A stretch of 24,527 nucleotides of DNA from Chara braunii (GCA_003427395.1 BFEA01000003.1:10068601-10093127), one strand, 5' to 3'; positions 1-9,211 are shown, counted from the first letter of the stretch. The notes: generated by a model from the letters alone, not told the origin. Made by a program: numbers and translations.

Positions 1-92
1 GGTAAACCGTAGGCAGAGAGGGAGAAGAGGACAACAAACGAGGGGCTGTGACAAACTATTTCGTCGGAGTTTCACCGACTCATCAGGAGGCT

Positions 93-170
93 TATATATA
101 TATATATCGTATATATATATATATCGTATATATATATATATCGTCAAATAGTATATATATATATATATAT
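93..170. repeat. TA-rich tandem repeat, 17-bp unit
   Basis: Three perfect consecutive copies of a 17-base unit, (TA)7TCG, lie at 93-109, 110-126 and 127-143. An 8-base spacer and another pure TA run to about 170 follow. The tract is self-complementary and could extrude a cruciform. It lies upstream of the gag remnant of element A. No coding function is visible. Confidence 0.9.
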
Positions 171-225
171 TTTATTTTTTTTTTAACGTATTTTTAGGGT
201 TATAAAAAAAATATTAAAGAAACAG

Positions 226-304
226 GCCGCGGACAGGGCCTCATTGGCCGTGGCCGCGGCCGACTTTTTCGGCCGCGGCGGCCGAATTGCCCGGGGCCTA
301 GGCC
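226..304. repeat. GC-rich palindromic segment
   Basis: An abrupt GC-rich block follows the AT-rich tract. It repeats the core GGCCGCGG and contains a perfect 11-bp stem (253-263 pairing with 269-279) around a 5-base loop. It may be part of the untranslated leader of element A or an unrelated insertion. The remaining sequence to 420 has stops in every frame examined and no recognisable primer binding site. Confidence 0.75.
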
Positions 305-420
305 GAGGGTGTCACGTAGCAGGCGACTAAAACGGAGAAAGAGATTAGAGATCGGAGTGTCAGACTAGAGGGTAGGGAGGCAGACAAAGCTGCACTAGAG
401 GGGTTAGATGACTCGACGTC

Positions 421-1683
421 TTGTCCATGCAGGCGCACATGGAGAGCAAAATGGATGCCATGCAGGACACCCTGGACCAGATTCTTCAAGCCTTGCAGAG
501 GCCAGGAATCCGGGCAGAAGCTTTGCCATCGCTGCCATTCTCAGCGATGACAAGCCCCTATGCCGCTGAGTCCGAACCATCACCAAGTAGTACATCAGCA
601 GCAGGCATGTCACAGACTGTTGCTTCTTCATCTTTTGGTCCAGCGATTGGAGCTACACCACAGTCGCCACTTGTCCCGCCAGCGGGACAACAATTACCTT
701 GGTACCCCAACCCCCCCCCTGAAACCACCTCAAACCTTCTCAAGAGACAAGAAGGATGAGGCTCTCGACACGTGGTTGAGAACGGTTCCAGTATGGGTGA
801 TGGCAAAAACGACATCGATAGAGGAGGAAGTTATAACTGTTGCATCCTACTTAGAGGGTTCAACAACTCGCTGGCTTTATCGATTGGTAGCTTCAAAGGG
901 GTTCGGCAGGAACATGGGGATTGGGCACAGACCCACACCCTAGAGAGCTTTATGGACTTAGTGGAGGCTCGATGGCACAACCCTCACCACGCACAGATTG
1001 CCACTGATGGGCTATTAAAGCTTGATGCTAGGAAGTACAAGTCAGTGCGAGAGCTTACCACTACCGTAGAGTGCCTGATTGTCGTCCCAAGAGTGGAATA
1101 CAATCCACAAGTCTTGTTGACTACGTTCTTAAGATGTCTTCCCACAAACATCAAGAACTTACTGGCCAGCGAGGCTCGGCGTGAGTATCACACCTTTGAG
1201 ACATTCAGTAAGAAGGCCCTAGATTTAGAGGCTACGCACGGGAGAAAGAAAAAGACTCCACAAGAGTGGAAGAAAAAGGGTAGTCGATTGATGATGGTTG
1301 ATTCCGAAGGGAATCAAACTGAGATCGATGATGTTTCTGAGCTTGTGGAGGGAACAAAGTAAGACGACGAGGAGAGTGCTGAGGGTAGCAACCTCGCCGC
1401 AGCAGTAAAGACTGAGGCAGGTGGCCGCGGCAAGGGCGATCAGCAAAGGAGTCAGGGGCAAGCCGCCAACCCAAACAAAATAGCTGCTTGGGTAGGGGCT
1501 GGTTTGGATCAGGAAGTGTGGCGGGACCGTTGGTCAAGTGGAGCTTGCATAAATTGCGGCGAGTACGGCCATACGCAGTTTAAGTGCAAGAACCCGAAGG
1601 TCTTGCAGAAGATCCCTCCTAAGGGTGGGTATCCTTCTTCCCAGTCTGGGGCCTCTACGAGCTTCAACTTGGGAAACACTTAG
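421..1683 (+). pseudogene. gag: Gag remnant of element A, with zinc knuckle
   Basis: Gag would form the nucleocapsid-like particle that packages element RNA. The reading starts in frame 1 at 421 with a short helical stretch and a Pro/Ser/Ala-rich linker. It moves to frame 2 near a run of nine C residues (711-719), then returns to frame 1 near 900 for the capsid-like helical part (about 900-1359). A TAA at 1360-1362 interrupts it. The same frame then continues through a charged linker to a CCHC knuckle, C-x2-C-x4-H-x4-C, at 1546-1587, and ends at a TAG at 1681. Frame 1 upstream of 421 has stops at 328 and beyond, so the original start is uncertain. Confidence 0.85.
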
Positions 1684-1751
1684 GGTCGGTAGAAGTTGTA
1701 GCTGCTTCTACTCTTGTTGAAGCGGGTGATGTACCGTCCCCGTTTCAAGAG

Positions 1752-2138
1752 TTGGCCGGAGCTATTGACTCCTTAGTCACCCCGCAGACACATCCAGTCC
1801 CAACGATACTCTGTACGTTGGATGTGTTTGAAGCCTTAGAGGACCTTCAAGGTGAGTGGTCGGAAAGGGACCCTCGTGAGTCCTGGGTGGCACTAACTAG
1901 AGGTCCTAGAGGGGAGCACTTCGTTGTGGAAGTTGGTGTGGGCGATCGCAAGTGCGGCACCTTCATAGACATTGGCTCCACGCAAAACTTCATAAGTCGC
2001 GACTGCGTTGATAGACTACGCCTAAAGGACCTGGTGCAGCGCCTTAGTAGACCGGTAGCATCTACTTTGGCCAACAAAGAGCGCATGATGGTGGAGTACT
2101 GCGTTAAAGATATGGTCTGCACGTTCTCCTACCCATGA
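1752..2138 (+). pseudogene. pro: Aspartic protease remnant of element A
   Basis: This would be the retropepsin that cleaves the Gag-Pol polyprotein. The active-site region reads D-I-G-S (Asp codon 1968-1970) followed by TQNFIS, where the family has D-T/S-G. The Asp is kept but the neighbouring Thr has become Ile, explicable by one C-to-T change. A TGA at 2136-2138 interrupts the frame, which resumes and reaches the second protease motif (LLG, about 2199-2207). The ATG at 1752 is only the first in frame; in these elements protease is normally made as part of a polyprotein. Inactive. Confidence 0.85.
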
Positions 2139-2168
2139 GGAGAGATAAACCATAAGATATCATTCCTG

Positions 2169-2972
2169 GTGAGCGACAATTTGCCCTCTGACATGTTATT
2201 GGGCATGTACTACCTCGAGGTTGCCAAGCCCCAGTTTGACTGGGACAAGAAGGTGTTGAAGCACGAGTTGCCTAATGGGAGGACCGTTAGACTGGCGAAG
2301 TATAAAGCCAGTAGGTTAATAGACTCCTATGAGTGCTTATGCCGATCAGCCTTCTATAACTATTATAAACAGAACCAAGCGGAAGGAATGTACTTAGTCT
2401 ATGTCTCTACGAAAGGGGAGGCCGTTAAAACACCACCAGAGATAGAGACCATCGTCGCTAAGTACCCCGATCTGTTCGACGAGCCTACAGGAGTCGTAGA
2501 CAGGGAGGTTGTCCATGCCATAGAGATCATCCCAGATAGCAAGACACCTAAGGGAAGAATCTATAGGATGGCTCCGACCGAGTTCGACGAGCTTCGGCGA
2601 CAACTGAAAGAGCTCACAGAGAAGGGGTGAATTCGGCCTAGCACCTTCCCCTTTGGCTGACCAGTCTTATTCGTTCCAAAGAAAGGGGGAACACTAAGGA
2701 TGTGCATTGATTATAAAGGCCTCAATGCCATCACCGTTAAGAACGCAGAGCCTCTACCACGCATCGACGACCTATTGGATAGGGTGCAGGGGTGTAAGTA
2801 CTACACCAAGATAGACTTAAGATCCGACTACCATCAGATTGCCATAAGACCAGAGGACCAGCACAAAACCGCATTTCAAACTAGGTACGGTCTGCACGAG
2901 TTTGTGGTGATGCCCTTCGGCCTTTGCAATGCGTCGGGTACATTCCAGCAAGGATCTTCCATGACTACTTAG
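2169..2972 (+). pseudogene. pol: Protease end and reverse transcriptase fingers/palm of element A
   Basis: This continues the frame of the preceding protease piece. It includes the hydrophobic end of the protease, a linker, and the reverse transcriptase N-terminal block with the IEIIP and IYRM landmarks. TGA codons at 2628-2630 and 2658-2660 break the stretch before the VLFVPKK block. The frame then continues through [19 protein letters not shown] and the palm motif KIDL, whose catalytic Asp is retained, although the following SGYHQ motif has become SDYHQ. It reaches MPFGL at about 2910. The frame is lost near 2945, where a few residues before the YLDD block are missing. Confidence 0.9.
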
Positions 2973-3229
2973 ATAAGTTCGTTGTCGTGTACCTCGACGA
3001 CATACTCATCTTTAGTAGAACTGTCAAGGAGCATGCTCAGCATGTAGACAAAGTACTATCCCTCCTTCGACGGCACAAGTATAAGATAAACGCAGAAAAA
3101 TGCGCGTTCCGTCGCACTCGAATCTTGTACTTGGGTCATGAAGTATCCACGGATGGGATTAGGCCCGAAGATGCAAAGGTGGCTAGCATATGTGACTGGC
3201 CACGACCCCAGTCCGTGACAACTTCGTAA
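2924..3229 (+). pseudogene. pol: Reverse transcriptase palm/thumb of element A
   Basis: Frame 2 carries the second half of the reverse transcriptase. The catalytic YLDD box at 2990-3001 has both Asp residues. It is followed by ILIFS and the thumb landmark YLGHEVS at about 3128. The frame ends at a TAA at 3227-3229 just after the DWPRPQSV region. Other members have a block near LGL.NYYRKF at this point, and it is missing here, so there is an internal deletion of a few dozen bases as well as a frame change. Residues before about 2948 in this frame are not genuine coding sequence. Confidence 0.88.
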
Positions 3230-3763
3230 AAAAATATAGCACGATCACATCTCCCTTGACAGATCTAACTCGACTTGACACAGGGCTGGACCTATGAGTG
3301 TGAGGCAGCTTTCAAACGTTTGAAGCATGCTCTCACACACCATGGAGTTCTCATGTTGCCTGACCCGCAGAGGCCATTCATTGTTACCACTGACGCAAGC
3401 CAATATGGCATTGGCTCAGTGCTGGTTCAGCAGGAAGGGAAAAAGTTGAGACCGGTTGAGTACATGAGCAAAAAGATGCCATCAAAGAAGTTGGCAAAGT
3501 CCACCTATGAGAGGGAACTCTACGCTCTCTACAAGGCACTTGTCCACTGGAGGCACTATCTGTTAGGTAGGTTCCTCTATTTGAGGACTGACCATCATAT
3601 CCTTAAGTGGATCAAGACCCAACCAGTTCTCTCTGATGCACTCAAACGCTGGACTGAAGTCATAAATCAGTATGACTTCAAACTAGACTGTGAAGGGAGA
3701 GTACAACAAGGTTGCGGATGCATTGTCGAGAAGGGCAGATTACCTAGGTCCGCTGGTTTCTGA
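3230..3763 (+). pseudogene. pol: RNase H domain of element A
   Basis: Ty3-type RNase H removes the RNA strand of the RNA-DNA hybrid. After a short out-of-frame remnant (3230-3296), frame 2 carries AAFKRLKHAL, the first catalytic Asp in TTDASQYGIG, the Glu in YERELYAL and the Asp in RTDHHILKW. Near 3695 the reading moves to frame 0, where the C-terminal VADALSRR motif is found. The tail of the frame-2 reading after about 3695 is an artefact of this shift. The catalytic residues visible are intact, but the gene is broken on both sides. Confidence 0.88.
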
Positions 3764-4208
3764 ATTTGGCTTATCTGAAGACGTGATTCGATCTTTGGGG
3801 GAAGCCTACGAGGAAGATCCCATCACGATGGACATCATCAACAAACTGCAAGCCAAAGACAAGGCCACCACTGGCGAGTTTGTGATGGTGGATGGGTTAC
3901 TCTATCTTGAAAAGACAGGATTTAGGAGGTTAGTTGTTCCATCTAGGGAAGTTTTCCGTAGTTTATTTTTAGGTGAGTATCATGACGCAACCGGACATTT
4001 CGGCTACAAGAAGACTAGTGCTAATTTAGTCCAGCGATTCTGGTGGCCTAACATAATAGACGATGCAAAAAAGTACGTACAGACCTGCCAGGTCTGTCAG
4101 TGGGACAAGCCGCGGACACTCAAGCTCCGCTTGGGTTACTCGAGCCTCTGCCCATTCCTGCTGGCCCAAGACAGAGTATCTCCATGGACTTCATGGATAC
4201 TCTCGTGA
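3690..4208 (+). pseudogene. pol: RNase H end and integrase zinc-binding domain of element A
   Basis: Frame 0 begins with the end of RNase H (ADALSRR) and a spacer. It then enters the integrase N-terminal HHCC zinc-binding domain: His in EYHDATGHFG (about 3979-4008) and a Cys pair in CQVC (about 4087-4098). The domain is complete here. Shortly afterwards, near 4120, the frame is lost and the core domain continues in frame 2, so the last 25 or so residues of this frame are not genuine. Confidence 0.87.
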
Positions 4209-4612
4209 CCAGCAAGAATGGCAAGAGGCACATCTTCGTCATAATTGATAGGTTCACCAAGTATGCTAGACTAATTGCCATGCCGAAGACCGCCAGGACT
4301 GAACATGTCATCAAGTTATTCATGGATAACTGGGTGCATGGTTTTGGACTGCCAAAGACAATCGTTAGTGATAGAGATGTGCGTTTCACAAGCGAGATGT
4401 GGAAGAAGGCCACTGAACAGATGGGCAGCCAGCTCAGATGACTTCTGGGAATCATCCCGAAGCAAATGGGCAGGCTGAACAAATGAACCGTGTGGTGCAG
4501 CATCTGCTGAGGCATTACATCAAGCCCGTCCAGGATGACTGGGATGAGAAACTACCTCTCATTGCCAGCCTGTACAACAATGTTGTACACAACTCCACCG
4601 ACGTCTGCATCT
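4100..4612 (+). pseudogene. pol: Integrase catalytic core of element A
   Basis: The integrase core inserts the element's DNA copy into the chromosome. Frame 2 holds PLPIPAGP, the first catalytic Asp in SMDFMD and the second in VSDRDVRF, and stops at a TGA at 4439-4441. Frame 1 then supplies the Glu region, HPEANGQAEQMN (about 4453-4488), and runs on to a TGA at about 4612. All three acidic residues of the D,D-35-E triad are therefore still present, but spread over two frames. The reading then passes to frame 0. Confidence 0.87.
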
Positions 4613-4616
4613 GAGA

Positions 4617-5279
4617 TGGAAGCCTAGATCTGCTCTAGACTTCCTCCTGCCTGAAAACCAAACTCCTGCAACTCCTGGAACCATTGAATTTGGTGTCCAG
4701 TATGAGAAACTGTTGCAGCAGACTGTCGAACACATCAAGAAATCTTAGGAGGCTATGTTTGCTTTTGAGAACAAACGTCGCCGACAGTCCACATTTCAGG
4801 TAGGGGAACATGTCTGGGTCAAGGCTAGTGAGTTGGGACAGGAGATTAGCGTCTCTAGGAAACTAATGCCTCAATATTTCGGTCCTTGGGAAGTCTTAGA
4901 CATTGTGGGGAATGATTTGGATGGTCCCTCATACGTCATTCGTATCCCTGGTCACCTACGCACTTACCCTGTTTTTCACGCCTCCAAGCTTGCACCTTTT
5001 GCTGAGACAACACAGTTCCCATTACGGAGATCTATGCTGCCCCCAACCATGGATGGCCACGTGGACGTCGACGACATCCTGGATCACCGAGACACGCCTG
5101 TTCCCAAGCCACCTAACAAGGGAAGACCTCCTAAACCTGCAAGGGAATACATAGTACATTTCAGGCATCATACGGATCCTAAGGAAGATCGATGGATTTC
5201 AAGGGAGGAACTTGTCAAGACAGCTCCTAAGATCTTGGCAGATTATGAGAAGAAACTGAAGGGGAAGGCACCAGCATGA
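4617..5279 (+). pseudogene. pol: Integrase C-terminal domain and chromodomain-like tail of element A
   Basis: Frame 0 from 4617 is interrupted by a TAG at 4746-4748, then is open to the TGA at 5277-5279. It shows the GPY/F-type module (FGPWEVLD, YPVFHASKL). After that comes a chromodomain-like stretch: an ILDHR start, a basic-proline linker, EYIVHF, a D-rich turn, RWISREEL and a final helix. Chromodomains of this type are known in chromoviruses to steer integration to marked chromatin. Assignment here rests on the pattern of hydrophobic and aromatic residues; one canonical aromatic is not clearly conserved. The element's coding region ends here. Confidence 0.82.
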
Positions 5280-5304
5280 AGCACCTCAGCGGACTTTCGA
5301 AGCT

Positions 5305-5312
5305 AAGGGGGA
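5305..5312 (+). promoter_or_regulatory. Polypurine tract of element A
   Basis: A purine run, AAGGGGGA, lies 25 bases after the pol stop and is followed directly by TGG. This is the expected position of the plus-strand primer next to a 3' LTR beginning with TG. Confidence 0.7.
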
Positions 5313-6301
5313 TGGAATGCGAGGAACAAGCCCTCAAGGGGCCCTACCAGACATCACATGTTCTGGGCTAAGGGCCCTAGCAAGTCAAGTGCCCACCCTA
5401 AGTGAAGGCGGGCCTAAATATTCATCAGAGGCCAAAATTCGACAGTTCCATTCGTGGGTATTCAGGCTCTCGCAGCACGCCAGTTGGTTAGGTAGACGCG
5501 TGAGCCTCACTAAGCTGCGTCATACAGTTGGTCGGGGGGCTTGACAGTTGCGCCTGGGCACATACACACAAAGCAGGGCCAATACATTGGGCAGCAGGAG
5601 GTCGGCCTTTGGAAAAGCAGTACTGCCTACGCACCTGCCTGGGAGCCCTGCACAAATGCAACAAACAGCCCAAGTCCTGGAACTCAGGCCGTGCCCAACT
5701 GAAAAAGGCCCAGACCCTCAACTGTAGTCTCAGGCCTGGGCGTAGGGGCTGAGGCCCAACCGGAAGCTACAGGAAGCTTCCAGCCAGGCCACACGTAGCA
5801 TCCAGGAGGCTGCCACTTCCATAAAAGAAGTGACGCAGCCCAGGCCAGACATTCTGGCCAGTGCAGGCAATGAGGAAGTGCTGCTGCGCTCTCGCTTGAT
5901 GCTGCGCTGCTGACAAAGGCGTTGACGGGGCGCAGAGTGGTGAGGTGGGGCGCTGCAGGGCAGCGGGGCGCACGCAGCCATAATCGGGCTGCCGGGCGCC
6001 AGGGGGTGCAGCGGGCGATCTGGTGGTCTTCAGGGAAGGAGGCACAGTGTGGGGTAATCAAGGTCTGATTGAGGGTGACGAGATACGTACCTGGTGCATG
6101 AAGAGAGGTCAACTATGGTGTTGACAGTCATGTACACTGGTCTTCGAGTGTCGAAGTAAGGCTGTTGCGTGAACGAGATGTACGTAGGATAGTCATGTAG
6201 AGTAGGCTGGGCACTGGGCGCCAGACAAAGAGGAGCGACTTTGGATACTGTGTTGGTGTGGCCTACGGGATTGGACATTGACTCATTACTTCATTGTATT
6301 G

Positions 6302-6309
6302 CTCTATAT
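6302..6309 (+). promoter_or_regulatory. TATA box candidate in LTR of element A
   Basis: CTATATAG lies in the last part of the proposed 3' LTR, about 130 bases before its end. That is a typical position for the U3 promoter that drives the R region in plant LTR elements. Confidence 0.5.
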
Positions 6310-6342
6310 AGATGGTTTTCTCAGTGCAATTCTACTCTCTGC

Positions 6343-6378
6343 TTGGACACGACTACTTGGACACGACTACTTGGACAT
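6343..6378 (+). repeat. 14-bp tandem repeat in R/U5 of element A
   Basis: The unit TTGGACACGACTAC occurs perfectly at 6343-6356 and 6357-6370, with a partial third copy at 6371-6378. It lies 40-75 bases downstream of the TATA candidate. Confidence 0.9.
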
Positions 6379-6434
6379 CTGTGAGATTTCGCAACTTGGT
6401 TTTCTGTATATCGTTCAGACTCATATTCCTTGCA

Positions 6435-6623
6435 GAATTTTGAAAATGCTATTGAAAAATGAAGGGGGAAAAAAGAAGGGATTAATTCCGAATATTAATT
6501 TCGTATTTAAATCTAGATTAAAATCTGATTAATGGAATTTATTCAAGAATAATTGATGAATTGCAGGGATTTTACAAAAGGGAAATGTTGAAATTTTGAA
6601 AAAGGATAATTAATTATGTGTAA
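6435..6623. repeat. AT-rich repeat block, left
   Basis: This is an AT-rich non-coding stretch with motifs such as GATTAAT, GAATTTATTCAAGAATAATTG and TTTTACAA. The same motifs in the same orientation recur at 16465-16779 on the other side of element B, which suggests one AT-rich repeat family split by insertions. Confidence 0.65.
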
Positions 6624-6625
6624 AG

Positions 6626-6893
6626 CTAGGCTACCAGCCGGGCCGCCCGGGTCCCGGGTGGCCAGCCCGTGCAAGGAGGTCCCAGCAAAAAAAAAAAAAA
6701 AAAAAAAAAATCCAAAAACTCCGAAAAAAAACTATGTTATGCAGAAAAATAAACTGAAGAACTTTTGCCTCAGGGTAACATCAAAATTCTTCACCAAAAT
6801 TAAAATAAAAATTAAAAAGTAAAAATATTTTTTTTATTTTCATTTTTTTGGCTCGGCCGGGCAAGTGACCCCGGGCCACTCTGGTAGCCTAGG
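6626..6893. mobile_element. Short inverted-repeat-bounded segment (MITE-like?)
   Basis: CTAGGCTACCAG near 6626 is mirrored by CTGGTAGCCTAG at 6881-6892, and the inner flanks (GGGCC, CCCGG) also partly pair. The GC-rich ends enclose an AT-rich interior with a run of about 24 A residues (6687-6710) and no coding capacity. The size of about 270 bases and the terminal inverted repeats resemble a miniature inverted-repeat transposable element. No clear target-site duplication was found, so a fold-back repeat of other origin is possible. Confidence 0.45.
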
Positions 6894-7014
6894 TGTGAAG
6901 TGTTACGATCCTGGTCATTCCCACAGTGCAAATTCACAATGAAGGACAATGCCACCCAATTGCGAAAGAAATGAAAGCACTTGCGAAGAGATAGAGGCCA
7001 AAGAAGAGAGAAAG

Positions 7015-7015
7015 G

Positions 7016-7078
<63 letters not shown>

Positions 7079-7100
7079 AGAAGAAGAAGAAGAGGAAGAT
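7015..7100. repeat. GAA microsatellite in 3' LTR of element B
   Basis: A GAA trinucleotide tract with a few TAG/GAG interruptions. It is longer and less pure than the matching tract at 15211-15270 in the other LTR, so the two have changed in length since insertion. Confidence 0.95.
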
Positions 7101-7334
7101 GTACACCAGCAAGAGCAATGACAAATCCCCCTTCTCTCTCCACCTTCCTCCTCCTCCTTCACTTCGCCAATCTTATTCTTCTTTCAATAATAATAATAAT
7201 AACAATGAGTGGATGAACCAGAATCAATATCCGAAGTTCCCTCTTACTGCTGACACAACAACAGGTCCACCATAGCTACGGCTTCCCTCCTCCTTCCTCC
7301 TCCCAGGCTATGGCGATCTACTAAGGGCCCTGCC

Positions 7335-7416
7335 CTCCTGTCCAAAGGACAACCCAAAGCAGCTATGGCGCTGCACTCCTGTCCAAAGGACAACCCAACG
7401 CAGCTATGCCGCCGCT
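7335..7416. repeat. 41-bp tandem duplication in LTR of element B
   Basis: Two adjacent 41-base units start with CTCCTGTCCAAAGGACAACC at 7335 and 7376 and differ at a few bases. The same duplication is found at 15503 and 15544 in the 5' LTR, so it predates the insertion of this copy. Confidence 0.88.
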
Positions 7417-7968
7417 GGCTAAGCCGCCATGCCTGACTCTGCCTCAAGCTTCCTTGGTGCGGCACTACCCCAACTGGGGCCTTCCAGATGCAGAGCCCAA
7501 CAAGGTGATGAAGATGGTGTCCACCATAGCCAGGTAGGTGCCTCGCCACTCTCCTCCTTCGCCCCCTTCTTCCTCCTCCTCAAGCTGGGCTGCTCGCCAT
7601 AGCCAGGCTGAGCGCCCAGCTGCCCTTCACCTCCAGGCAGCGCTGCCCCAGTCCAGCGCTTGGCTCAGCAGCATTCGCCAATCCTTGCATACCGCAAAAG
7701 AGGAGGAGCTGCTTGCTCCTCCAGAAGATATAGCGGCCTACTGGCCTCTTGGGCGGTGACTTCCTAGGCCGAGCGGCCTCCCAGCAACCGGTACCTCCTC
7801 CCTTTCGAAGGAAAACATCATTGCAGGTTTTGCTATTGTCCGAACAGGCCCTAGACTTAGGCTACTTGGACTGGTACCGGCCTACCTCTAACCTACCACT
7901 ACTGGGCCTCTAAAAATGCCAACTTTTGTCTTCTTCTGCTCGGCCTCCGGTACCCGACACCCCTACCA

Positions 7969-8055
7969 CTACTTGAGTGGTACCGGCCTACCTGCTACTT
8001 GAGTGTTTTTCCCCGCTGCTCTAAGTGTCGCGGGCCTACCCCCGCTACTTGAGTG
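7969..8055 (-). repeat. Repeated U3 motif in element B (3' LTR copy)
   Basis: CTACTTGAGTG (plus strand) occurs at 7969-7979, 7995-8005 and 8045-8055, the last two in a longer shared context ending TTTTCCCCGCTGC. The three copies recur at 16130, 16156 and 16206 in the 5' LTR. Their position in U3, upstream of any transcription start on the minus strand, is that of an enhancer array; this role is inferred. Confidence 0.75.
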
Positions 8056-8189
8056 TTTTCCCCGCTGCAACCCTCAAAGCAGACTTGGAAACCACGGCAG
8101 AATGCGGGAATCTCAGCAAGGCATTCATTCCAGCGGCAAATCCCAAAAACCAGTAGTGTTCTCAGTCTGTGTTTTGGCGGGTCATTACA

Positions 8190-8202
8190 CTACCCCCCTC
8201 TC
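8190..8202 (-). promoter_or_regulatory. Polypurine tract of element B
   Basis: Read on the minus strand, GAGAGGGGGGTAG lies immediately before the TGTAATG start of the 3' LTR. This is the expected plus-strand priming site and fixes the LTR boundary at 8189. Confidence 0.85.
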
Positions 8203-8268
8203 AAGAGCCAGGTCCCTTCGAGCGAGTAACTCATTCAAAATCGACACAAAATGCGTCATAGGCTTAGA

Positions 8269-8882
8269 TTAGAAAGAGAGATTAATAAGACCCTGAGGAG
8301 TGAGTTTTGCAGAAAACTTAGCAGTCTGTCCATCAACGATCTGTTGTTCATATGCGTTAACAGCACGGGGAGCATTCTTTAGCAGCTCTTTTCGGTCGAT
8401 CCAAAAAAACTCGTTCAACGGGTGATAGAGGACGTGAACCTTGTACTGTCTGTTCCTCCCTCTTCCTTCATGGTAAATAATTTTGTCTATCTCATGGCCG
8501 TCGTCGATAGGACGAGGTATCATAGGATCTCGGAAGGGAAAAGTCTCATCATCGATGTGTGGAAACAGTTTGCACGCATGAAAGACCGGATATGTGCGCA
8601 GATGAGGAGGCACGTCAATCACATACGAACGACCAAAATCATCCCCAGCCACCTTTAGAACCTGTCACAGGCCATAGTACAATGGAAGAAGCTTTCGTGA
8701 TACGCCCTCTTCGTCAGAAAACTCAAACATTCTGACCCAGACATAACTTCCTACTTCGAAGTTCCCTTCTTTGCACGACTTGTTAGCATGTTTGATCATG
8801 GCATGCTGACGCTTGTTCATTGCTGCGATAGCAGCTTTGAGCAAGTGTGCATACTTGGCATTGTAGCCAGGCATGCCGGGCG
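8269..8882 (-). pseudogene. pol: Integrase C-terminal domain and chromodomain-like tail of element B
   Basis: One minus-strand frame covers this region, broken by a TGA near 8665 within the GPY/F module, where a Pro-Trp pair is expected. Upstream are a helical KHANK stretch and VGSYVWVR. Downstream come YVIDVPPHLRTYPVFHA, a basic linker, QYKVHVLYHP, FFWIDRKELL and a helix, the chromodomain-like pattern also seen in elements A and C. The frame ends at 8269, 67 bases before the polypurine tract. Both changes at the broken GPW motif are explicable as single transitions. Confidence 0.85.
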
Positions 8883-9211
8883 TCAAACCAAGGGACCGTT
8901 CGGGAACAAATAGGAGAGAGGATTGTGCAGCTCCCAACCATATTGCAACTGATTCGGTGTCACGCCAGTTGCAGAGTGAATGGAGTTGTTGTACAACCCC
9001 TTCACTTTGTGTAACTCCTTGTCCCACATGTTCTGATCTGGAACAATTAACGCGCAAAGTAGTTGAATGACAGTCCGGTTGATTACCTCGGCCAATCCAT
9101 TGGCTTCGGGGTGTCAACCAGAAATCTTGTTGAGTTTAATGCGTAGGTCTGCGAAGTGAAGTCCTTCCAATCAGCACTAATGAACCTGGTGTCCCGATCA
9201 CTCACAAGAGT
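8883..9211 (-). pseudogene. pol: Integrase core, second half, of element B
   Basis: The second catalytic Asp, in VSDRDTRF, has its codon at 9197-9199 in one frame. The Glu region, HPEANGLAEVINRT, is in another frame around 9060-9100, followed by YNNSIHSATG. After about 8890 the reading moves again to the frame of the C-terminal domain. The acidic residues remain but three frames are needed, so no active integrase can be made. Confidence 0.83.

Larger units (their letters stand above)
421..6434 (+). mobile_element. Element A: degenerate Ty3/gypsy LTR retrotransposon, 5' end not seen
   Basis: Remnants appear in the order gag (zinc knuckle at 1546-1587), protease, reverse transcriptase (YLDD at 2990-3001), RNase H, integrase and chromodomain-like tail, followed by a polypurine tract and a probable 3' LTR. 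Integrase after RNase H is diagnostic of Ty3/gypsy rather than Ty1/copia. At least six frame changes and several stops make it non-functional. No 5' LTR or primer binding site is visible in bases 1-420, so the 5' LTR lies upstream of the window or is lost. Its protease and gag differ clearly from those of elements B and C, so it is a separate family. Confidence 0.9.
5313..6434 (+). repeat. Probable 3' LTR of element A
   Basis: The proposed LTR begins with TG right after the polypurine tract and ends with ...TTCCTTGCA, giving the usual TG...CA ends and a length of about 1.1 kb. It has a TATA-like CTATATAG at 6302-6309, a plausible R/U5 start after it, and no coding content. No second copy is present in the window, so the right boundary is inferred from the CA end and the abrupt change to AT-rich sequence. 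The open frames inside it, such as 5684-6112 on the minus strand, have no recognisable domains. Confidence 0.6.
6901..8189 (-). repeat. 3' LTR of element B
   Basis: This copy begins (plus strand) with TGTTACGATCC and ends with GGGTCATTACA. It matches 15106-16464 nearly throughout, with point differences and several indels. Its right boundary is fixed by the adjoining polypurine tract. It contains a GAA/TTC tract (about 7015-7100), a 41-bp tandem repeat (7335-7416) and three CTACTTGAGTG copies (7969-8055). Long poly-Ser and poly-Leu open frames here are translations of the microsatellite, not genes. Confidence 0.93.

Noticed and set aside
1-420. 5' LTR of element A at the window start
   Set aside because: No similarity to 5313-6434 and no primer binding site could be seen.
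4120-4515. 131-codon minus-strand frame over the integrase of A
   Set aside because: It is the antisense shadow of the integrase core.
5684-6112. 142-codon minus-strand frame in the LTR of A
   Set aside because: Lies within the proposed LTR, antisense to A, with no domain; overlapping frames of similar length exist on the same strand.
6812-7162. Open frames of poly-Ser, poly-Leu and poly-Phe at this place and at 15033-15466
   Set aside because: They are translations of the GAA/TTC microsatellite in the LTRs of B, present in several frames at once, with no domain or coding signature.
7969-8055. CRISPR-like array from three CTACTTGAGTG copies
   Set aside because: The repeats are short, unequally spaced and duplicated in both LTRs of a retrotransposon; the context is eukaryotic.
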